The notes under the pieces were generated by a model that saw only the letters and a program-made list of their open reading frames with translations, had not been told where the DNA came from and did no database searches. The translations under genes and the position numbers were made by a program. A stretch of 28,574 bases of DNA from a virus. The DNA lies in the IMG/VR virus record IMGVR_UViG_3300044846_004856, positions 1 through 28,574 of that record; one strand, given 5' to 3'. Shown one piece after another: positions 24,595 through 28,574 of this stretch. Within the stretch, counting starts at the first letter, position 1. The number at the start of each line of letters is the position of its first letter.

Positions 24595-25206
24595 ATGTCC
24601 TCGTGGAATGAAGCTCAGAAGTTTGAGGAAGAGTTCTGGGGAAACTGCGTCAACACGCTCAGTGAGGAATTGAAACAGCGGGTGTACGCCGAGCACATGG
24701 GGCTCCCCCTGATCCGGGTGAGTTCTGTCGGTTTTGGCCACAACTTGGGTGGGTCCCGGGTGCTCGATATTGGAGGGGGCCCGGTGTCGTTGCTCCTGAA
24801 GTGCGTGAACCGCACCGGGGTCATCATCGATCCGTGCCGGTTCCCGGACTGGGTGCAGCTTCGTTATGCCGTCAGCGGATTGTGGATGCGCCGCATGGCC
24901 GGCGAGGAATTGGACGAGCAGGTCGACGAGCTCGGGCGGTTCGACGAGGTCTGGATTTACAACGTTCTCCAGCACACGGACGACCCGGCAAAAATTATCG
25001 CGAACGCCAAGCTGTGCGCGCCGCGCCTGCGGATCTTCGAGTGGGTGGATCTGCCAGCGTACCCGGGGCACCCGCAGGAAATCACGCAGGCCAAGCTGGA
25101 ACAGTGGATCGGAATGCCGGGCACCGTCACCGAATTCACTGGCCAGAACGAATGCCACGGAAGGGCGTTCCACGGGTGCTTCGACCATGCCGGTCATCAT
25201 TCCTGA
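24595..25206 (+). CDS. Class I SAM-dependent methyltransferase
   Basis: A 203-aa protein. Motif I, the SAM-binding glycine loop, is RVLDIGGGPVSLLLK at 55-69. The motif II acidic end of beta-2 is GVIIDPCRF (75-83, D79). Motif IV is FDEVWIYNVLQHTDDPAKII (116-135), the beta-4 strand and following loop typical of small-molecule or sugar methyltransferases (N-V-L-x-H-x-x-D-P) rather than the DPPY/NPPY of DNA N-methyltransferases. The substrate is therefore more likely a small molecule, sugar or protein than adenine. No ribosome site is visible and CTTAATAAGA ends 4 nt before the ATG. It overlaps the terminase gene by 20 nt. Methylation of a virion glycan is one hypothesis. Confidence 0.8.
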   Translation: MSSWNEAQKFEEEFWGNCVNTLSEELKQRVYAEHMGLPLIRVSSVGFGHNLGGSRVLDIGGGPVSLLLKCVNRTGVIIDPCRFPDWVQLRYAVSGLWMRRMAGEELDEQVDELGRFDEVWIYNVLQHTDDPAKIIANAKLCAPRLRIFEWVDLPAYPGHPQEITQAKLEQWIGMPGTVTEFTGQNECHGRAFHGCFDHAGHHS

Positions 25207-27169
25207 CAGGGTCCGCCGGGCCGACCTCCGGTTCATCCACCAGAATCTCCTGATCTACCGGGAGAACGAGGACCTCAACGCGTTGGTGAAGGCGATTGAG
25301 CGGATCCTCAAGGACAAGGCGTTCAAGCACTACATCGCCGCCAACCCGGCGTTGCAGAAGCCCATGCAGACGAAGGGCGACATGCTCGCGATGGCTTGGG
25401 CGTACGTCTACTCGCTGCTCTACGCCCGCGACTACGTCGCCGCGGCGCTGATCCTCTGGGGCCCGAAGACGTTCACCCCGGAGCCCCGGGCCGCGCAACT
25501 GATGTGGGGCGCGCTGTTCACCAAGAACCTGATCAACGTGATGGGCTGCGGCTCGGTGGGAAAGACGTTCACCCCGTCGGCTTGGTGCGTCCTCGACTGG
25601 CTGCTGGACCCGGAGTGGACGCGCATCGAGGTCGCCTCCAACTCACAGGACCACGTCGAGAAGAACCTCTACGCCGACATCGTGCGCCTTCACACCGAGG
25701 CCGTGCTGCCGCTGCCCGGCAACGTGGACTCGGAGTCCATCTCCCTCGACAAGAAACGAGGCATGGGAATCTTCGTGCTTGTCATCCCGGGCGGACCGAA
25801 GTCCCGCGGTAAACTGAAGGGCGCCAAGATCAAGAACCGGCCCCCGCATCCACTTTTTGGAGACAACTCCCGGCTCCGCATCCTGCTCGACGAGGCTCAG
25901 GAAATCCCGGCCAACATCTTCGACGAGACGCCCAACCTCCTCTCATCCGTCGACAACTCGGTCGAGCACATCAAGATCATGGCCGCGGCCAACCCGAAGG
26001 ACGAGTGGTCCCGGTACGGCCTGAACTGCAAGCCGCTGGGCGGGTGGGACTCGATCACGGACGATCAGGAGGAGTGGGAGTCGGAGACCGGGTGGCACGT
26101 CATCTCGATCAACGCGATGCGGACCGAAAACGTCATGCAGCGGAAAACGGTGTTTCCCCGCATGATCACGTACGAGGGCGTGCAGAAGATCATCCGGTCC
26201 CAAGCCGGCGGGAACGACCAGCACCCGAACGTCTACACCTACGTCTACGGCCGGTTCCCCAAGACGGGCGTCCAGACGACGATCATCAACTCGCTCCATC
26301 TCCGTCGGGCGGAGGGCGAGTGGATCTTCGATGGGCCCACGGTGGCGATCGCCGGATCCGACCCGGCGTTCACGGGCGACTTGCCGGCGATGACGATCGG
26401 GCGCGTGGGCCGGGCCATCGCTTGGATGGACTACAAGGGCGCGCGGCACGAGCTGCCGGAGCCGGCGATCAAGATCCAAGCCGACGGCACTTCCATTTTG
26501 CCGCACGGCGACACTCAGGACGTGGCCGACGAGAACATGGCCCGCTGCCGCCAGTTGAACATCAAGCCGGAGAACTTCGGCATCGACAAGACGGGCACGG
26601 GCCGGGGCGTCCACGACGTGATCCGCCGGCAGTGGAAGGACAAGGTCGGCCCGCTGGCGGAGGTCGAGGACGGAGTGGCCCCGATCCTCGGGGTCGAGTA
26701 CGCCGCTTCGCCCAGCGAAGTGAAGATCGCCGACGAGGACACCCAGACGCCCAAGGAACTCTTCGACCGCACGGCGACGGAGCTGTGGATGGCCGGAGCC
26801 AAGCTCTTCGAGTACGACATCGTGCGGATCGGGCGTGGCATCGACCAGAAGACGAGCGAGGAGCTCGCCGGCCGCCGGGGCGGCATGAAGGTCGGGATCG
26901 GCAAGAAACAGTCCGTGGAGGCCAAGGACGCCTACAAGGGCCGCACCGGCGAGACCTCGCCTGACCGGGCGGACTCGTTCCTGATCATGCTCCACGTCGC
27001 CCGGATGCGGATCCCGTCGCTCGTCCCCCGGGCCAAGGACACCCGCGCGGCGGAGGCCGCTCCGCGGGACGTGACCGGTTGGCAGGGGTTCGACGTGGCC
27101 TTCGGCGGAGCCGACTTGATCGGCTGGGACAGCGACGTGGAGCGGATGGCGGACATGATGAAGGACTGA
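25187..27169 (+). CDS. terL: Terminase large subunit
   Basis: A 660-aa packaging ATPase-nuclease. I chose the start at ATG 25187 (MPVIIPDRVRRADLRF); the 107 upstream codons in this frame are a Ser/Arg/Thr-rich shadow of the methyltransferase. Walker A is GCGSVGKT at 120-127 and Walker B RILLDEAQE at 231-239. The coupling motif region is AAANP at 266-270. The C-terminal RNase-H-like nuclease shows acidic residues in AIAGSDPAFTGD (D392), ENFGIDKTGTGRG (D467) and SPDRADSFLIM (D593/D596). It converts ATP hydrolysis into DNA translocation at the portal and cuts concatemers. No small terminase subunit is recognised nearby. It is encoded opposite to the portal and capsid genes and overlaps the upstream methyltransferase. 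Confidence 0.9.
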   Translation: MPVIIPDRVRRADLRFIHQNLLIYRENEDLNALVKAIERILKDKAFKHYIAANPALQKPMQTKGDMLAMAWAYVYSLLYARDYVAAALILWGPKTFTPEPRAAQLMWGALFTKNLINVMGCGSVGKTFTPSAWCVLDWLLDPEWTRIEVASNSQDHVEKNLYADIVRLHTEAVLPLPGNVDSESISLDKKRGMGIFVLVIPGGPKSRGKLKGAKIKNRPPHPLFGDNSRLRILLDEAQEIPANIFDETPNLLSSVDNSVEHIKIMAAANPKDEWSRYGLNCKPLGGWDSITDDQEEWESETGWHVISINAMRTENVMQRKTVFPRMITYEGVQKIIRSQAGGNDQHPNVYTYVYGRFPKTGVQTTIINSLHLRRAEGEWIFDGPTVAIAGSDPAFTGDLPAMTIGRVGRAIAWMDYKGARHELPEPAIKIQADGTSILPHGDTQDVADENMARCRQLNIKPENFGIDKTGTGRGVHDVIRRQWKDKVGPLAEVEDGVAPILGVEYAASPSEVKIADEDTQTPKELFDRTATELWMAGAKLFEYDIVRIGRGIDQKTSEELAGRRGGMKVGIGKKQSVEAKDAYKGRTGETSPDRADSFLIMLHVARMRIPSLVPRAKDTRAAEAAPRDVTGWQGFDVAFGGADLIGWDSDVERMADMMKD

Positions 27170-27174
27170 CAAAA

Positions 27175-27360
27175 ATGACAAAATTCCGGACCCTCGCCCA
27201 GCCCATGACCGTTTCGGTGTACCCCCACGAGCGGGACACACTGCTGCGGATCATGGCGGAGCTGCGCCTGAAAAGCACCTTTGACGTGGTGCGGGTGCTG
27301 GCGCGGGAGTCGAATCGGAAGCACATGGACGCGTTCAGCCCCCCGAAGTTCAAATCTTAA
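27175..27360 (+). CDS. 61-aa protein, possible ribbon-helix-helix type
   Basis: The chosen start is ATG 27175, 5 nt after the terminase stop; AAGGA in the terminase end gives a weak ribosome site. The 61-aa product reads PMTVSVYPHERDTLLRIMAE then LRLKSTFDVVRVLARES. A short strand with alternating hydrophobics (TVSVY) followed by two helices is the layout of ribbon-helix-helix DNA-binding proteins, and the size fits. No Arc/CopG signature residue is decisive, so the regulator role is a suggestion. Its stop lies inside the palindromic TCTTAATAAGA before the recombinase gene. Confidence 0.55.
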   Translation: MTKFRTLAQPMTVSVYPHERDTLLRIMAELRLKSTFDVVRVLARESNRKHMDAFSPPKFKS

Positions 27361-27405
27361 TAAGATTTTCCTTTACAAGCGTCACCGAACTGATTGGGTG
27401 CGGGC
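27355..27405 (+). promoter_or_regulatory. AT-rich gap with TCTTAATAAGA palindrome upstream of the recombinase
   Basis: TCTTAATAAGA at 27355-27365 is a perfect inverted repeat around a central A. Ten of its bases (CTTAATAAGA) recur at 24581-24590, just before the methyltransferase start. Both lie in short AT-rich gaps before plus-strand genes, suggesting a shared promoter or operator element. No good -35 is seen here. Confidence 0.35.
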
Positions 27406-28026
27406 ATGAGAACAGCCCTGTACTATCGGGTGTCCACCGAGGACCAGACGATCGAGCCCCAGCAGCAGGAGCTGCGCGGCTACTGCCAGAACCGGGATTG
27501 GAAGATCGTCGCCGAGTTCACCGACGTGGTCTCGGGATCGAAGTCCAGCCGGGTGTCGCTCGACCTGATGATGGCCCGGCTCCGCAAGGGCGAGTTCGAC
27601 GTGGTCATGGTCGTCAAGATGGACCGGCTGGCCCGCTCGCTCTCCCACTTCGCCCAGCTCGTCGGCGAGTTCGACAAGCACGGGGTGGCGCTGGTCTGCC
27701 CCGGTCAGGGCATCGACACGTCGAAGTCCAACCCGGCCGGCCGGCTCCAGATGCACGTCCTCGCCGCCGTGGCCGAGTTCGAGCGCAGCCTGATCATCGA
27801 GCGCACCAAGGCCGGGCTGGCCGCCGCCCGCGCCCGCGGGGTCAAGCTGGGCAAGCCGTCGAAGCGGCTGCCGGACGATCATCAGGCGATCGTCGGAAAG
27901 TGGCTCGACGACGGCGCCATTCAGCTCCGCGAGCTGGCAACCCGGCTCGGAGGGGTCTCAGTCTCCACCGCGTTTCGCCTCGCCCAGACCGAGCGCAACC
28001 GCCGGATGCAGCGGGAGGTCATATGA
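27406..28026 (+). CDS. Small serine recombinase (resolvase/invertase family)
   Basis: A 206-aa protein starting at ATG 27406 (MRTALYYRVSTEDQTIEPQQ); an in-frame TTG four codons earlier is less likely. The catalytic serine is S10 in YYRVSTEDQ with R8. Other active-site residues are D73, R74 and R77 in KMDRLARS. The E-helix region is EFERSLIIERTKAGLAAARA (129-148), and the C-terminal helix-turn-helix is LRELATRLGGVSVSTAFRLA. Length and order match the Hin/Gin and resolvase group, not the large integrases. It makes a two-base staggered cut at paired sites for inversion, resolution or transposition. It is followed by a gene with an ATGA overlap. No invertible segment with clear flanking repeats was found, so its substrate is unknown. 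Confidence 0.9.
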   Translation: MRTALYYRVSTEDQTIEPQQQELRGYCQNRDWKIVAEFTDVVSGSKSSRVSLDLMMARLRKGEFDVVMVVKMDRLARSLSHFAQLVGEFDKHGVALVCPGQGIDTSKSNPAGRLQMHVLAAVAEFERSLIIERTKAGLAAARARGVKLGKPSKRLPDDHQAIVGKWLDDGAIQLRELATRLGGVSVSTAFRLAQTERNRRMQREVI

Positions 28027-28217
28027 AATTCGAGTACCCACAGTCCTACACCACCTGCAAACAGGAGCTCAAACTGAACCTTGTCTGGCCGGTCTGGGAA
28101 ATGGACCTGTTCGGCAACCGGGAACTTGTAGTTCACATCAACACCGACGTGCCGTGGAGCCGGCGCGTCGTAAGCAAACTGCTCCTTGGAACCAAATGGA
28201 CGAAGATCAAAAAGTGA
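28023..28217 (+). CDS. 64-aa protein of unknown function
   Basis: The start ATG 28023 overlaps the recombinase stop as ATGA. The 64-aa product, MKFEYPQSYTTCKQELKLNL, continues VWPVWEMDLFGNRELVVHIN and ends in a basic tail (TKWTKIKK). It is Trp-rich for its size, with a short beta-like middle. No family is recognised. Coding is supported by the overlap on both sides (22 nt with the next gene) and by the shift of frame at exactly the recombinase stop. Confidence 0.6.
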   Translation: MKFEYPQSYTTCKQELKLNLVWPVWEMDLFGNRELVVHINTDVPWSRRVVSKLLLGTKWTKIKK

Positions 28218-28456
28218 CGGGCGAAATCTGCCGGATGAACCCGGACGGCAGCATCACGGTGTTCCTGCACGAACCGGAGCACGTCGAGGCGGTGGCCAAG
28301 GGATTGTTCTTTGCCCGCGAGGAGAACGACCAGTTGCGGAAGCTGCTTGACGAGACGGTCAAGGACTCCGACCGGATCGAGTGGTTGATCAATCAGGGGA
28401 TGGTCGGCGATCGCGACGACATCGATATCCTGATGAAAGCGGAGAAAGACGAATGA
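28196..28456 (+). CDS. 86-aa protein of unknown function
   Basis: The chosen start is ATG 28196 (MDEDQKVTGEICRMNPDGSI), inside the end of the 64-aa gene; a GTG at 28154 would extend it but gives unrelated sequence. The product has an N-terminal beta part (EICRMNPDGSITVFLH), a helix (EENDQLRKLLDETVK), and a DSDRIEWLINQG segment resembling the D-x-x-R-I-x-W-L helix found in many small phage proteins. It is acidic and soluble. The stop overlaps the next start (ATGA). Function unknown. Confidence 0.65.
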   Translation: MDEDQKVTGEICRMNPDGSITVFLHEPEHVEAVAKGLFFAREENDQLRKLLDETVKDSDRIEWLINQGMVGDRDDIDILMKAEKDE

Positions 28457-28574
28457 TCGCCCTCGCCGTCATCCTCGGTCTCGTCTCCCCGTCCGAGATC
28501 GACACCGTGGTTCAGGCCATCGAGATGGCCGAGAACTCGCCGTGGAACTCGCCCGGAGGCGCGCTCCAGTTCAA
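28453..28574 (+). CDS. Partial gene: hydrophobic N-terminus, possibly a secreted wall hydrolase
   Basis: The start ATG 28453 overlaps the upstream stop; the right edge cuts the gene after 40 codons. It begins MIALAVILGLVSPS, a short hydrophobic segment like a signal or signal-anchor, then EIDTVVQAIEMAENSPWNSP and GGALQF. The arrangement of an A-I-x-x-x-E helix followed by G-x-L-Q-F recalls the start of lysozyme/transglycosylase-type domains (x-x-A-I-x-x-x-E-S ... G-x-x-Q). That is a weak match over few residues. If correct this would be the first visible lysis gene. Confidence 0.4.
   Translation, partial: MIALAVILGLVSPSEIDTVVQAIEMAENSPWNSPGGALQF

Noticed and set aside
25943-27241. A 432-codon minus-strand frame opposite the terminase
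   Set aside because: The terminase on the plus strand has all expected motifs; the antisense product is His/Arg/Asp-rich without motifs.
27498-28217. Long plus-strand frame overlapping the recombinase
   Set aside because: Only its last 64 codons, after the ATG at 28023, look coding. The rest is the out-of-frame shadow of the serine recombinase.
1-28574. tRNA genes, attachment sites and a lysogeny repressor
   Set aside because: None could be recognised by reading; the serine recombinase alone is not evidence of integration.

Overview
The window is an accessory-type viral locus: the structural half of the genome of a tailed double-stranded DNA phage (or prophage) with a short-tail, podovirus-like gene set. 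The GC-rich composition, tight packing with 1-20 nt overlaps, large terminase, portal, scaffold-like protein, capsid protein, tail nozzle and internal-virion proteins all point that way. No host housekeeping gene, tRNA, att site or repressor is visible, so host and lifestyle cannot be fixed. Most starts lack a Shine-Dalgarno sequence, which would fit a host with weak SD dependence (for example Verrucomicrobia, Planctomycetes or Bacteroidetes relatives); this is inference only.

Layout. Two gene blocks diverge from a 73-bp AT-richer gap at 24522-24594. The leftward (minus-strand) block reads in transcription order: a 49-aa phage protein, two cysteine-rich zinc-ribbon-like proteins, portal, an 86-aa protein, an acidic coiled-coil scaffold candidate, two glycosyltransferases, a hairpin, the probable major capsid protein, a second strong hairpin, four collagen-like fibre proteins mixed with two small repeat-motif proteins, an acidic small protein, a probable tail adaptor, a tail nozzle protein, a tail-collar-domain protein, a GNAT acetyltransferase, and three internal-virion/ejection-type proteins, the last cut by the left edge. 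The rightward (plus-strand) block holds a SAM methyltransferase, the large terminase, a 61-aa possible ribbon-helix-helix protein, a small serine recombinase, two small unknown proteins and the start of a possibly secreted protein cut by the right edge.

The striking region is 7671-15508. Four proteins carry Gly-X-Thr-rich collagen-like stretches broken at recurring intervals by single Gly-X-Gly interruptions, attached to different globular heads: a jelly-roll-like domain, a C1q/TNF-like domain plus pectate-lyase-type beta-helix, a glycine-rich adhesin-like domain, and a tail-protein-J-like domain. Several start with short cysteine-bearing N-termini. Because the same phage encodes two glycosyltransferases beside the capsid gene and a methyltransferase beside the terminase, a virus-encoded decoration system acting on the Thr-rich collagen shafts or the capsid is a testable hypothesis.

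How the genes work together: terminase and portal package DNA into a shell built from scaffold and capsid protein; adaptor and nozzle form the short tail; collagen-like fibres with exchangeable tips probably recognise and degrade host surface glycans; the internal proteins probably leave the virion to make a DNA path across the envelope. Lysis genes are not evident unless the truncated gene at the right edge is one.
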